Below, piece after piece: positions 27,235 to 36,414 of a stretch of 64,000 nucleotides of DNA. Both the position numbers and the translations under genes were made by a program. Origin of the DNA: UBA4416 sp038327195 (lineage in GTDB: Bacteria > Bacteroidota > Bacteroidia > B-17B0 > Aurantibacillaceae). A model generated the notes under the pieces. It did not search any database. It had not been told where the DNA came from and worked only from the letters and a program-made list of their open reading frames with translations. The stretch covers positions 62,001 to 126,000 of the forward strand of contig JBBQKU010000004.1 in the NCBI GenBank assembly GCA_038327195.1. Reading direction: 5' to 3'. How positions within the stretch are numbered: position 1 is the stretch's first letter; every line of letters starts with the position of its first letter.

Positions 27235-27279
27235 TTTGTCGATTATATTTTCTCATTTGTCGATTTTTTATTAAATTTG
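27235..27279 (+). promoter_or_regulatory. Promoter region of the universal stress protein gene with a direct repeat
   Basis: The -7 box TAAATTTG lies at 27272-27279, 15 bp before the ATG at 27295. Upstream, TTTGTCGATT occurs twice (27235-27244 and 27256-27265) exactly 21 bp apart, which would put both copies on the same DNA face. A regulator-binding role is possible but unproven. Confidence 0.4.
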
Positions 27280-27294
27280 GTGAAAAATTGCCAC

Positions 27295-28119
27295 ATGCTT
27301 ATAAAAGAAAATCATTCTATTTTAATACCTGTTGATTTTTCAAAACAGTCATTAGTTTCTATTCAACAAACTTATAATTTAGCAAAGTATACAAAATCAA
27401 AATTGATTTTGATGCACGCTCATCCTGACAGCGACAATGATCACAAAAAGGATTTGGAAGATTTAGCCACTAAAACTAGTCAAGAATCTGGATTAAGTGT
27501 AATGGCTTTAAATGTTAAAGGCGATGTGTATGAACAAACCGATTTAAAGGCAAAGGAAATGGACTGTTCCTTAATTGTAGTTGGCCTTGATACTCAAGTT
27601 CGATTCAGAAGTTTTTTTGGAGGAAGTAATGTCAGTAAATTTTTAAAACATGCGCCTTGCCCTGTAATAACAATGCGCTCGGTTGACAATAGAAATATTT
27701 GTAAAAATATTATTATGCCGATTGATTTGAGTCCTGAAACTCGTGAAAAAGTTCCTATTGTGGTTCAAATGGCACAATATTATGGCGCAGATATTAGAAT
27801 TATTTCAGTATTTAGTCCAAGCGATGAAAAATATGAAAACGAACTCCTTCCATATTTAAATCAAATTAAAAAGTTTATAAAAGATAAAGGTGTTAATTGT
27901 ACTAATAAATCTATTCCTAGTAATAATGTAGCTGAAGCTGTTATTGAATACGCTAATAAGAACGATGGAGATTTAATTATTCAAATGAATAAAAGAGATT
28001 TAAGTGTTGGCGAAATGTTTGGCGGGGCTATGTCTATTAAAATTGTTGAAAATAGCAACATTCCAGTTTTAACTATTAATCCAATGGTTAGACAAAGTAT
28101 TAGCAGTTCAATTCATTAA
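27295..28119 (+). CDS. Tandem universal stress protein (UspA family)
   Basis: The 274-residue protein has two UspA folds: ~1-140 (HSILIPVDFSKQSLVSIQQ, SLIVVGLDTQVRFRSFFGGSN) and ~143-272 (KNIIMPIDLSPETREKVPIV, DLIIQMNKRDLSVGEMFGGA). Each half has a nucleotide-binding-like G-x-G region in altered form. Such proteins help survival under stress; the target is unknown. I start at ATG 27295; the frame extends to a TTG at 27232, but the -7 box lies in that extension. Confidence 0.88.
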   Translation: MLIKENHSILIPVDFSKQSLVSIQQTYNLAKYTKSKLILMHAHPDSDNDHKKDLEDLATKTSQESGLSVMALNVKGDVYEQTDLKAKEMDCSLIVVGLDTQVRFRSFFGGSNVSKFLKHAPCPVITMRSVDNRNICKNIIMPIDLSPETREKVPIVVQMAQYYGADIRIISVFSPSDEKYENELLPYLNQIKKFIKDKGVNCTNKSIPSNNVAEAVIEYANKNDGDLIIQMNKRDLSVGEMFGGAMSIKIVENSNIPVLTINPMVRQSISSSIH

Positions 28120-28680
28120 TTAACCCTTTCTGTTTGGATTATCTTTTAAAAAAGTATCCCAGCCTGAGTAACTTTTTTTAGAACCACTTTGCGTTTTACT
28201 ATTTTGAAAATAATGGCAAACTGCGGCTGCTAAAGCATCAGTTGCGTCTAAATATCCTTCCGTGTTATCAAATTTTAAGAGGTTGTGTAACATGGCTGAG
28301 ACTTGTTCTTTACTTGCATTTCCGTTGCCAGTAATACTCATTTTTATTTTTTTTGGAGAATATTCTACCATTGGCATGTTTTTAGAAAGGGCTGCTGCAA
28401 TTGCAACTCCTTGAGCTCTACCTAATTTTAACATCGATTGAACGTTTTTTCCAAAAAAAGGCGCTTCAATTGCTAATTCATCAGGTTTATATTCTTCAAT
28501 TAAACCAACCACTCTCTCAAAAATCTTTTTTAGTCTGTCCGAATGCTCTTCAAGTTTGTCTAATTTAATAACTCCTAAAGCTATGAGAGACAATTTGCCG
28601 TTTTGTATGTGCACAATACCATAACCCATAACGATGGTTCCGGGGTCAATGCCAAGTATTATTCTATCGTTAATTGCCAT
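28120..28680 (-). CDS. ruvC: Holliday junction resolvase RuvC
   Basis: RuvC is the crossover junction endonuclease that resolves Holliday junctions with RuvAB. Motifs: ILGIDPGTIVMGYG with catalytic D12, LAIEAPFFGKNVQS (Glu), EYSPKKIKMSITGNGNASKEQV, and LDATDALAAAVCHY (Asp). The 186 residues match the family. It is divergent from the flippase-like gene. Confidence 0.96.
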   Translation of the reverse strand: MAINDRIILGIDPGTIVMGYGIVHIQNGKLSLIALGVIKLDKLEEHSDRLKKIFERVVGLIEEYKPDELAIEAPFFGKNVQSMLKLGRAQGVAIAAALSKNMPMVEYSPKKIKMSITGNGNASKEQVSAMLHNLLKFDNTEGYLDATDALAAAVCHYFQNSKTQSGSKKSYSGWDTFLKDNPNRKG

Positions 28681-28827
28681 TATTTTGTAAATTTAATTTT
28701 TTTATCAATCTAAGTACTTATTAAAGCAAAAAACATATTAGCCTTTTCTATAAAAGTCATTATTGGCATAATTAGTTTTTATATAATTTATAATCGATTA
28801 GCTCAAATCCCAAATTTAAAAGAACAA

Positions 28828-29679
28828 GTGTTGTTTTGGCTTACTGAACCAAAAATAATAGGAGCAATTATTTTTGTGACTTTATTAATGCCTTTAAATT
28901 GGGGAATAGAATGTTATAAGTGGAAATTAGTTACTCAACAAGTTGAGGTCATATCTTACAAAACAGCTATAAAATCTGTATTTACTGGGATTACTTTGGG
29001 AAACATTGCGCCTGGAAGAGCTATGGAATTTGTAGCAAAAATATATTTTTTCAAACCAGAAAATAAACCAAGCGTAACCATTTTGCACTTTATAAATGGG
29101 ATGTTTCAAATGCTAATTACTGTTTGTGTTGGCGTTTCTGCCATTGCTTATAAATTTAACACGAGCAATCAATCATCTATTTTAATGTACGTTATTATAT
29201 TTGGAGGCCTTGCCTTGTCTGTGTTTTTTTGTTTAGCTATATTTAATATTTCTTTTATTCAGCGTAAATTAAAATTTATTAAATGGTTTAGAATAAAGGA
29301 AAGCACTCATCCATTAGTGTTTTCTAAAAAATTAATTATCCAATTACTTTCATTGTCTGTTTTTAGATATATTGTTTTCACCTTTCAGTTTTATCTTATT
29401 TATACTGCGCTTTCTGAACAGCTTCCATTTTTTCAAATAGTTGGAAGTATTGCAGGATATTTTATGCTGACAAGTTTGATTCCTATGATTAGCGTTGTAG
29501 AACCTGCTATTAGAGCAGCTATTGCGTTGTTTGTTTTTAATAACATTGGAGATAATTCGGTTTCAGTTATTTTATCTTCTACATTACTTTGGCTTATAAA
29601 TGTCATTATTCCTAGTTTGATTGGTTATGCTATTATTTTAAAAGAAAAAATAAATTTTAAAACGAGCCATGTTAATTGA
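28828..29679 (+). CDS. Lysylphosphatidylglycerol synthase-like (flippase-type) membrane protein
   Basis: This integral membrane protein resembles the LPG synthase transmembrane family (UPF0104). Motifs are GIECYKWKLVT, GITLGNIAPGRAMEFVAKIYFFK and GYFMLTSLIPMISVVEPAIRAAIAL. The first canonical start is GTG 28828, giving 283 residues. The open frame continues upstream to 28714 and encodes a further convincing helix (IKVIIGIISFYIIYNRLAQI), so the real start may be a non-canonical codon such as ATT 28720, or there is an indel. The next gene overlaps by 11 bp. The substrate is unknown; lipid or lipid-linked sugar transport is the family expectation. Confidence 0.75.
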   Translation: MLFWLTEPKIIGAIIFVTLLMPLNWGIECYKWKLVTQQVEVISYKTAIKSVFTGITLGNIAPGRAMEFVAKIYFFKPENKPSVTILHFINGMFQMLITVCVGVSAIAYKFNTSNQSSILMYVIIFGGLALSVFFCLAIFNISFIQRKLKFIKWFRIKESTHPLVFSKKLIIQLLSLSVFRYIVFTFQFYLIYTALSEQLPFFQIVGSIAGYFMLTSLIPMISVVEPAIRAAIALFVFNNIGDNSVSVILSSTLLWLINVIIPSLIGYAIILKEKINFKTSHVN

Positions 29680-30802
29680 GCTTTTTATATTTTCAATGGT
29701 AATAATTGCTTACGGCATTTTTATTACTATTGCCATTTTTGGAATTAATAATCTAAACCGAAATTCTAAAAATCATAATTCAAGTTTAAATTATCCGTTT
29801 ATATCTGTTGTTGTTTCTGTAAGAAATGAAGAAGCAAATGCTGAGCGTTTTATCAGTGAAATTAGCAAACAAAATTATCCAAAAGATAACTTCGAGTTAA
29901 TTGTTATTAATGATTTTTCGGAAGACCAAACTTTAGAGGTTTTTAAAATACATTTAGAAAAATCAGGGTTAAAATTTAAACTCATTCATCAGCTTTCCCA
30001 TAAAGGAAAAAAGCACAATATTAATGAAGCAATTACATTATCAATTGGTACTATAATTATTACAACTGATGCAGATGTTTCTTACAGAGATTCAAATTGG
30101 TTAAAGCAAATTGCTAATTATTTTGAAATTAATCGTCCGAATTTATTGATTATGCCTGTAGATTTCGAAGAAGATTCAAATTTTTTAACTGGCTTTCAAA
30201 TAACAGAAAACATTGCTTTAGCGGCAGTTACAGCAGGTTTTTGTGGAATAAATAAACCATTTATGTGTAATGGCGCTAATTTGGCTTTTACAAAACAAGC
30301 TTTTGAAAGTGTAAATGGATATTCAAATCATCTGACTATTTCTTCAGGAGAAGATGTGTTTTTGTTGGAAGATTTAAAAAAATTAGATTCGCAGGCCATT
30401 CATTATTCATGGAAAAAAGAATTAATAGTAAAAACAAAACCTGTAAATTCATTATCTGACTTTTTTAATCAACGATTAAGGTGGGCTTATAAAGCAAAAT
30501 ACAATTCAAATTTTATTAACCTTTCATTTGGATTTATTGTACTTTGTGCCAATCTAATTTTTTTAGTTTTAATTGTGTCAGTCATTAAAAACCAAGCTAT
30601 TACACCATATTTAGCATTTTTTGTTCTAACAAAGCTAATTTTCGATTTTTTGTTGTTATTTTTAGCTTCTAAATTTTTAGGAAAGGTAAAATACCTAAGG
30701 TTGTTAATTCCGTTTGAATGTGTATATTGGCTATACGCTCTCATAGTTGGATTAGGCTCGTTAGTTATAAAACCAACTTGGAAGGGAATTAAAGTTAAGT
30801 AA
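29669..30802 (+). CDS. Family 2 glycosyltransferase, membrane-bound
   Basis: The 377-residue protein has an N-terminal anchor, a GT-A domain (SVVVSVRNEEANAERFI, LIVINDFSEDQT, catalytic TTDADVSY with DxD, SSGEDVFLLEDL, and QRLRW), then three C-terminal helices (~280-370). This is the layout of processive or lipid-linked GT2 enzymes. The acceptor is unknown. It overlaps the flippase-like gene by 11 bp and abuts the permease gene, so the three form one transcription unit. Confidence 0.87.
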   Translation: MLIELFIFSMVIIAYGIFITIAIFGINNLNRNSKNHNSSLNYPFISVVVSVRNEEANAERFISEISKQNYPKDNFELIVINDFSEDQTLEVFKIHLEKSGLKFKLIHQLSHKGKKHNINEAITLSIGTIIITTDADVSYRDSNWLKQIANYFEINRPNLLIMPVDFEEDSNFLTGFQITENIALAAVTAGFCGINKPFMCNGANLAFTKQAFESVNGYSNHLTISSGEDVFLLEDLKKLDSQAIHYSWKKELIVKTKPVNSLSDFFNQRLRWAYKAKYNSNFINLSFGFIVLCANLIFLVLIVSVIKNQAITPYLAFFVLTKLIFDFLLLFLASKFLGKVKYLRLLIPFECVYWLYALIVGLGSLVIKPTWKGIKVK

Positions 30803-32062
30803 TTGAAAAGTAAAACAGAAAATACCGACATTCGATCCGAATCGCTTACAAAGCAAACGTGGCGACGCTTTAAAAAAAACAAGCTTGGTATGTTTGGTTT
30901 ATTTTTAATTGTATTTGCGTCAATAATTTCGATACTAGGATATTTAATTACGCCAGATTCATCGCCATTTGCAAATGATCAAAAACCAGAATTGCATATC
31001 AAAAAGCCTGGATTTAGTTCTCCTATAATACTTATTAGAAAAAATGAATTGCCTAGAAGCACAAATTTTTTTAGTAAAATGTTATTTGGTGAAATAAGTG
31101 AATTTTCCACTTTACCTTATTATTCTTATAGTTTCAAAGGATTTGATATAGAGGTTGAAGAATATACAGGAAATGAACCTAATAATGGTACAAAAACGTT
31201 ATTTAATTTGGCTGATGTAGTTTATGATACAAACAATAATTATCCAATTAAAAATGATAGCGTTGCAAATACGATAGAGTTTTATCAATTGAGTACTGGA
31301 AGCAAATTAAAATTTAAAGTTTCTGAGCTGAAAAATAAAATCATTGAAGAACATTTAAAATCAAAAACATTTATACTTGGTACTGATTTAGCTGGAAGAG
31401 ATTTATTAAGCAGATTAATGATAGGAACACGAATTTCATTATCAGTTGGTTTTATTTCAGTTATAATTTCAATAATAATCGGAATACTTTTAGGAGCAAT
31501 TGCAGGATATTTTAGGGGTTGGATAGATGATGTTGTTATGTGGGTAATTTCCGTGGTATGGTCAATCCCAACATTATTATTAGTAATTGCTATTACTTTA
31601 GTTTTAGGAAAGGGCATTGTTCAAGTATTTATTGCCGTTGGGTTAACCATGTGGGTTGATGTTGCTAGGCTTATCCGTGGGCAAATCTTAAGTATTAGAG
31701 AAAAAGAATTTGTTGAAGCGGGTAGAGCTCTCGGGTTTAAAAATATGAGAATTATTATGAAGCATATTTTACCTAACGTAATGGGCCCTGTAATAGTAAT
31801 TGCTGCATCCAATTTTGCAGCTGCAATTTTAACTGAAGCAGGATTAAGTTTTTTAGGAATTGGGGCACAACCACCAACTCCATCATGGGGGGAAATGATC
31901 AACGCTCACCGCGGCTATGTATTAGTTGATTCGGCATATTTAGCATTTGTACCAGGCATTGCCATTATGGTTTTGGTTCTAGCCTTTATGCTTGTAGGCA
32001 ATGGATTGCGCGATGCACTCGATTCAAAGTCGATGGATTCTAAGCCATTGTTAGGAAATTAA
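30803..32062 (+). CDS. ABC transporter permease, OppC/DppC-like
   Basis: The 419-residue permease has one N-terminal helix (~28-50), an extracytoplasmic insert of about 140 residues (~55-190), then the core domain with TDLAGRDLLSRLMIGTR, EAA loop EAGRALGFKNMRIIMKHILPNV and SFLGIGAQPPTPSWGEM. Those are typical of the C subunit of peptide/nickel importers. No OppA, B, D or F genes are here, so partners are elsewhere. The large insert is common in Bacteroidota members of the family. The TTG start directly follows the glycosyltransferase stop. Confidence 0.88.
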   Translation: MKSKTENTDIRSESLTKQTWRRFKKNKLGMFGLFLIVFASIISILGYLITPDSSPFANDQKPELHIKKPGFSSPIILIRKNELPRSTNFFSKMLFGEISEFSTLPYYSYSFKGFDIEVEEYTGNEPNNGTKTLFNLADVVYDTNNNYPIKNDSVANTIEFYQLSTGSKLKFKVSELKNKIIEEHLKSKTFILGTDLAGRDLLSRLMIGTRISLSVGFISVIISIIIGILLGAIAGYFRGWIDDVVMWVISVVWSIPTLLLVIAITLVLGKGIVQVFIAVGLTMWVDVARLIRGQILSIREKEFVEAGRALGFKNMRIIMKHILPNVMGPVIVIAASNFAAAILTEAGLSFLGIGAQPPTPSWGEMINAHRGYVLVDSAYLAFVPGIAIMVLVLAFMLVGNGLRDALDSKSMDSKPLLGN

Positions 32063-32080
32063 ATTCTTAAAATAAGGACG

Positions 32081-33343
32081 TTAAACGGACATTTCTTTCA
32101 AAGCATTTACAAATTGATCTAACTCAGCAGTACTTGTATAAACATTAGGTGTTATTCTGCAACCCTGCACGCCTTTCCCGTCAATAGCAACCGTATAAAT
32201 TTTATATTTTTTTAAAAGGGTTTCGGCCATTATAGCTGGCGACATATTTTTAATGCCAACATTAGCAATCGCACATGAGCGCGTAAAATCTTCAGGTGTA
32301 TTTAAAATAATATTTGGAATGTTTCTTACTTTATTTGTCCAATAGTTTTGCAAGTAACGAAGCCTGTCTTCTTTTTTTTGCCCACCAATTTTATTATAAA
32401 AATCAATGGCATTTGCAATTGCTAAATCAGTGTGAACTGGAATTGTTCCTGTATGATTTAATCTTAAGATATCATTTTCTTGTCTTCCAGCTTCTGCCAA
32501 TAGAGGCCATATTTTCGAAATGTTTTCTTTTTTCGAGTATAGAAAACCAGCTCCTATTGGAACACTCAGCCATTTATGTAAACTACAACCGTAAAAATCA
32601 CAGTTCAAATCCGACAGCTTAAATTGAAAATGTGCAAATGCGTGAGCGCCATCAACCATAACAAGAACGCCTTTACTGTGTGCCATATCACATATTTTAC
32701 GAACTGGTAATATTTGTCCAGTAATGTTGATCATATGGCAAACCATTAAAAGCTTTGTGTTTTTAGTAATTGCGTTTGCGTATAATTCAACTATTTCTTC
32801 ATCAGATTTGGGATGATTAGGAATTGAAATAATTTTATTGACAACGCCATAACGTTTACTAACTTGGCTAAACATATCTAACATAGCGCCGTAATCCTGA
32901 TCAGCCATTATTGCTTCATCTCCAGCTTTCCAATTTATTCCGGCAATAATCATGTCTAATGATTCGGTTGTGTTGCGGGTAATTATTAATTCATCTTTTT
33001 CGCAACCAGCCAATTCGGCTAACTTCACAACCATTTTGTTTTTATTTTCAAACTGAACCGTGCGCATATAATATGCTCCTTGCATATTAATTTCACGAAT
33101 ATGATTTATATAAGATTCAAGCACTTCTTGAGGCTGAATACAATAGTAGCCATTTTCAAGATTTATATAATCTGGCTTTAATTTATAGCATTTTCGAATT
33201 GACTCCCAAAAATTTTCATCCAATGCTAATTCTTTAGAAGGAATATGAGATACTGATTCAAGCAGATTTGCTAAACCAGGCAAACTTAATAAGCTTCCAA
33301 TACCTATTAACGAGGAGGTTTTAAGAAATTGTCGTTTGTCCAT
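32081..33343 (-). CDS. Class V aminotransferase-like PLP enzyme, apparently exported
   Basis: The 420-residue protein has an N-terminal export signal with KRQFLK before a hydrophobic core (TSSLIGIGSLLSLPG), which looks Tat-like. The PLP-binding Lys is K257 in GCSLHKWLSVPIGAG; other fold motifs are RNTTESLDMII and VMVDGAHAFAHF. The family includes cysteine desulfurases and isopenicillin-N epimerases; substrate unknown. The pirin gene just upstream (19 bp) also has a twin-arginine signal, and the two are probably co-transcribed. Confidence 0.8.
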   Translation of the reverse strand: MDKRQFLKTSSLIGIGSLLSLPGLANLLESVSHIPSKELALDENFWESIRKCYKLKPDYINLENGYYCIQPQEVLESYINHIREINMQGAYYMRTVQFENKNKMVVKLAELAGCEKDELIITRNTTESLDMIIAGINWKAGDEAIMADQDYGAMLDMFSQVSKRYGVVNKIISIPNHPKSDEEIVELYANAITKNTKLLMVCHMINITGQILPVRKICDMAHSKGVLVMVDGAHAFAHFQFKLSDLNCDFYGCSLHKWLSVPIGAGFLYSKKENISKIWPLLAEAGRQENDILRLNHTGTIPVHTDLAIANAIDFYNKIGGQKKEDRLRYLQNYWTNKVRNIPNIILNTPEDFTRSCAIANVGIKNMSPAIMAETLLKKYKIYTVAIDGKGVQGCRITPNVYTSTAELDQFVNALKEMSV

Positions 33344-33361
33344 TTTTGTTGAATAAATTAG

Positions 33362-34507
33362 TTAGCTAGTTTTAATTTCCTCTCTTCCATCTGCATGTTT
33401 CGCAAATCTAGTTTTTTCTCTTGGATGAACTTGGTCATATTTTGGCCAAGGCCAGCCTCCAAATTGCGTTTGGTGATAATCTTCAAATGCTTGATTAATT
33501 TCTTCTTTAGTATTCATCACAAAAGGCCCATATTGGATAACTGGTTCGTTAATTGGTTTTCCTTGCAAAACTAAAATGCTGACTTCTTTATTTCCGGCTT
33601 GTAAAACTATTTCTGCGTTCGCAACTAATTCTACAGCGCTGTAATTAGGAATGTTGGTTCCTGCCAAAACCAAGGTTTCTCCTTCATAAAAATAAAGTGT
33701 TCTGTTTATGCCATCAGATGCCTTTGGTAAAGTCCAATTTGCACCTGCTTCCATTTTGATATTCCAAACAGCAACTTCATTTGAGTTAATAGCAGCCCAA
33801 GAATTTGGAGGAGGCAATGGCGCTTTGATGTTTTCAATTGCACCAGCAATCACTTCAACAGAGGTTGTTTTTTTATTTAAATCTAAGTATTCATACTTTG
33901 GAATTAAATCTTTCCATAACATTTTAAAGTGTGGTTCAACCATTTTATCCTTCTTCGGTAAGTTCAGCCATATTTGAAAAAGTTCCATTGGATTTTCTTT
34001 TTCTTTATTTAATAACGGAAACATTTCTGAATGCTGAACTCCTTTTCCAGCTGTCATCCATTGCACATCTCCATTTCCATATCTTCCTGCTGCGCCTAAT
34101 GAATCTGCATGATCAACTATGCCCTGCCTCACAACTGTAATGGTTTCAAAGCCTCTGTGTGGATGGCCTGGAAATCCTGGAACTGTTTTTCCATGATACA
34201 TTCTAAAACCGTCTTTAATAATAAAATCATCTCCCATATGCCTTCCTTGCATTGAAGTAACTGGACCCATCACATCATTGCCTTTCGGAAATTTATCTTC
34301 ATGGTGCACGCAAAACAAAAAAGGATCTAATGTTTCCCATTGAAAACCTAAAGGTTTTATTTTTATAATTGGGTTCATGGCGTCTGTTTTTAAAATATTA
34401 GATTTTTTAATTGAATTTGAAAAATTAGCTAAAGGCATTGCTAATGCAGACACTACAGCTACGCTGACTTGCGAAATAAAACTTCTTCTTGGTAATTTAT
34501 CGCTCAT
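33362..34507 (-). CDS. Pirin-family cupin protein with twin-arginine signal
   Basis: The 381-residue protein has the pirin cupin motifs HPHRGFETITVVRQG, HADSLGAAGRYGNGDVQWM and GKGVQHSEMFP, with the metal-ligand histidines, and NPMELFQIWLNLP. Residues 1-37 carry LPRRSFISQVSVAVVSALAMP, a clear Tat signal. Known pirins are cytosolic or nuclear (quercetinase or transcription co-factor), so export is unusual. It is upstream of the aminotransferase gene. Confidence 0.85.
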   Translation of the reverse strand: MSDKLPRRSFISQVSVAVVSALAMPLANFSNSIKKSNILKTDAMNPIIKIKPLGFQWETLDPFLFCVHHEDKFPKGNDVMGPVTSMQGRHMGDDFIIKDGFRMYHGKTVPGFPGHPHRGFETITVVRQGIVDHADSLGAAGRYGNGDVQWMTAGKGVQHSEMFPLLNKEKENPMELFQIWLNLPKKDKMVEPHFKMLWKDLIPKYEYLDLNKKTTSVEVIAGAIENIKAPLPPPNSWAAINSNEVAVWNIKMEAGANWTLPKASDGINRTLYFYEGETLVLAGTNIPNYSAVELVANAEIVLQAGNKEVSILVLQGKPINEPVIQYGPFVMNTKEEINQAFEDYHQTQFGGWPWPKYDQVHPREKTRFAKHADGREEIKTS

Positions 34508-34772
34508 AATCTGATTGAATTTGAATTATGAATATAGCAAAAATTTTAATTAAACGATTTGAATTACCATTAAAACAAATTGTTTTTTTTATTGTTTACA
34601 GTATTTAGTTTTTATTTAAAATAAACTTACCCGATTTGAAAGTGTGAAAGATGTAACTTATTTGGATTATTTTGTAATTCAAAATCTGGGGAAGTCATCA
34701 CCTTTGGTGATTGAAAGTTAGCTTGTCTTTAATTAAAGCAAACTATAAAATTTACAATTTAAAAATTAAAAT

Positions 34773-34928
34773 ATGGGAAATTTACTTTACGCGATTGCAG
34801 TAATACTAGTTATTGCTTGGGGCATAGGATTTTTAGGCTATAATGCGAGTGGCATCATTCATATTTTATTAGTAATTGCTGTTATTGCAGTTTTGCTAAG
34901 AGTCATCTCTGGAAGAAAATCTGTTTAA
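34773..34928 (+). CDS. lmo0937-family small membrane protein
   Basis: The 51-residue protein MGNLLYAIAVILVIAWGIGF continues with a second helix (IIHILLVIAVIAVLLRVISG) and a basic tail GRKSV. Two helices with a Gly turn match the lmo0937 family, often stress induced. It lies alone between the pirin and DUF4421 genes. A small hairpin (atcacc-ttt-ggtgat, 34697-34711) sits 60 bp upstream. Confidence 0.75.
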   Translation: MGNLLYAIAVILVIAWGIGFLGYNASGIIHILLVIAVIAVLLRVISGRKSV

Positions 34929-34960
34929 ATTAAGTTTTATTAATAGGCTTAAATTTTAAA

Positions 34961-36106
34961 ATGAAGTTCATTATAATACTGCTGCTCATTTGGTTGAATA
35001 TTATTTCTTTGAATCTTTATTCGCAGAGTTCATCTGATATAAAAAAAATCAGCGATATTCCACACAAAACAGTTTTTGAAAAGCTGATGTGGATTCATAG
35101 AAGTGTTGCTTTAAATGTTACTAAAGAGAGGAAAATAAATTACGACACCAGTTACATTCGTTCTTACTATAAGCGGTTGGTAATTACTTTACCAATTACA
35201 AATCGTTTTTTAAAATTCAGTTTGTTGGATTCTAAAAGTGGTAATAAATTGGTTTTCGCTCCAAATCCAGAATATAATTTGGGAATAAGTGTTAGCTCAC
35301 GTTGGGCAAGTTTTATTGTTAACTCAAGAATTAAAATTTATGGTTCTGATACCGAAATAAAAGGAAAAACTAGTTTTAATGATTATCAACTTAATTTATA
35401 TGGTCGAAAATTTACAACAGATATGTTTGTTCAATATTATAGAGGCTTCTTTATTAAAAATTCCAAATCATATGATACTTATACAAATGAAAAACCTTAT
35501 CAAATTCGTTCGGATGTTTACGCTTTGCATATGGGAGTAAGTAGTTATTATGTAGTAAATAATAAACGTTTTTCTTATAGTAATTCTTTTGCCTTTGCAG
35601 AGCAACAGAAAAAAAGTGCTGGCTCTTTATTGCTCGGAATTTATTATTCATATTTTACTGCCACTGGAAGTCCTTCGCTAGTTTCAGATCCATTCAGAGT
35701 AAGTTTCGATTCGCTTTCATTAATTAGGAGTGCACAAACTCATCATTTTGGTTTTAACCTTGGCTACATTTACACGTTAGTGATTCTTAAAAAATTTTAC
35801 GCAACAGCCTCACTTGTTCAGGGTATTGGTGGCACACATGTAGCATACAGACGTGATGACGCATCAGCTTATAATAAATTAGAAGGAGGTGCTGGGAAGT
35901 TGCATGTTAGGTTTGGACTTGGTTATGATCATGGAAGATATTTTGGCGGGGTAATGGGTATGTTTGATTATTATCTACTGGGAAGAAAAACAACTTCTAC
36001 GTTTGATTACAGTTATGGAAAATTTATGATTTATACAGGCTATCGTTTTTCTGTTTTAAAAGCTGAACGAAAATTACTTAAGCGTTTAAAATTAATAGAC
36101 TATTAA
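34961..36106 (+). CDS. DUF4421-like outer-membrane beta-barrel protein
   Basis: The 381-residue protein has a signal peptide (MKFIIILLLIWLNIISLNLYS) and a barrel-like sequence rich in aromatic residues and Gly: YNLGISVSSRWASF, NDYQLNLYGRKFTTDMFVQYY, RFGLGYDHGRYFGGVMGMFDYYL. It looks like DUF4421, a Bacteroidota outer-membrane family of unknown role. The gene follows the small membrane protein after 32 bp. Confidence 0.65.
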   Translation: MKFIIILLLIWLNIISLNLYSQSSSDIKKISDIPHKTVFEKLMWIHRSVALNVTKERKINYDTSYIRSYYKRLVITLPITNRFLKFSLLDSKSGNKLVFAPNPEYNLGISVSSRWASFIVNSRIKIYGSDTEIKGKTSFNDYQLNLYGRKFTTDMFVQYYRGFFIKNSKSYDTYTNEKPYQIRSDVYALHMGVSSYYVVNNKRFSYSNSFAFAEQQKKSAGSLLLGIYYSYFTATGSPSLVSDPFRVSFDSLSLIRSAQTHHFGFNLGYIYTLVILKKFYATASLVQGIGGTHVAYRRDDASAYNKLEGGAGKLHVRFGLGYDHGRYFGGVMGMFDYYLLGRKTTSTFDYSYGKFMIYTGYRFSVLKAERKLLKRLKLIDY

Positions 36107-36126
36107 TTTTTCTATGGGATTCATTT

Positions 36127-36275
36127 TTATTTTGTTGATTTTATTAATTCACTTAAGCGCACTAATCCCATCAACATGTTTTCTTCTTCGGGGCCAAATG
36201 AAAAACGAACATAGTTCTTAAAATTTAAAAAATATTTTGTCGATTATTTATTATAAATCCTCCTCCAGACTCGAA
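36127..36275 (-). pseudogene. C-terminal remnant of a PLP-dependent aminotransferase
   Basis: On the minus strand, NFKNYVRFSFGPEEENMLMG and LVRLSELIKSTK followed by a stop at 36127 match the C-terminal end of fold-type I aminotransferases (MocR/aspartate type). Just upstream, in another frame, FESGGGFIINNR would be the preceding strand. The frame containing YVRFSFG has an in-frame TAA before it. No upstream body exists, so the gene is decayed to about 50 codons with at least one frameshift. Confidence 0.65.
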
Positions 36276-36414
36276 CGTTAATTATTTGAAAATAATACTC
36301 GTGTATTTTAATAATATGGAATGCGCTGTTCTTTTAAATTGCTTATACTTATTTTTTTATAAATTTGTTTAATGATAATTACCAAAAACATTTCATCAAA
36401 AAAATAAAAATAGA

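Noticed and set aside
32314..32622. Open frame on + inside the aminotransferase gene
   Set aside because: Antisense shadow of a gene with clear PLP-enzyme motifs.
36261..36280. tRNA T-arm-like gttcgagtc on the minus strand
   Set aside because: No complementary T-stem; it reads better as the remnant of aminotransferase coding sequence.
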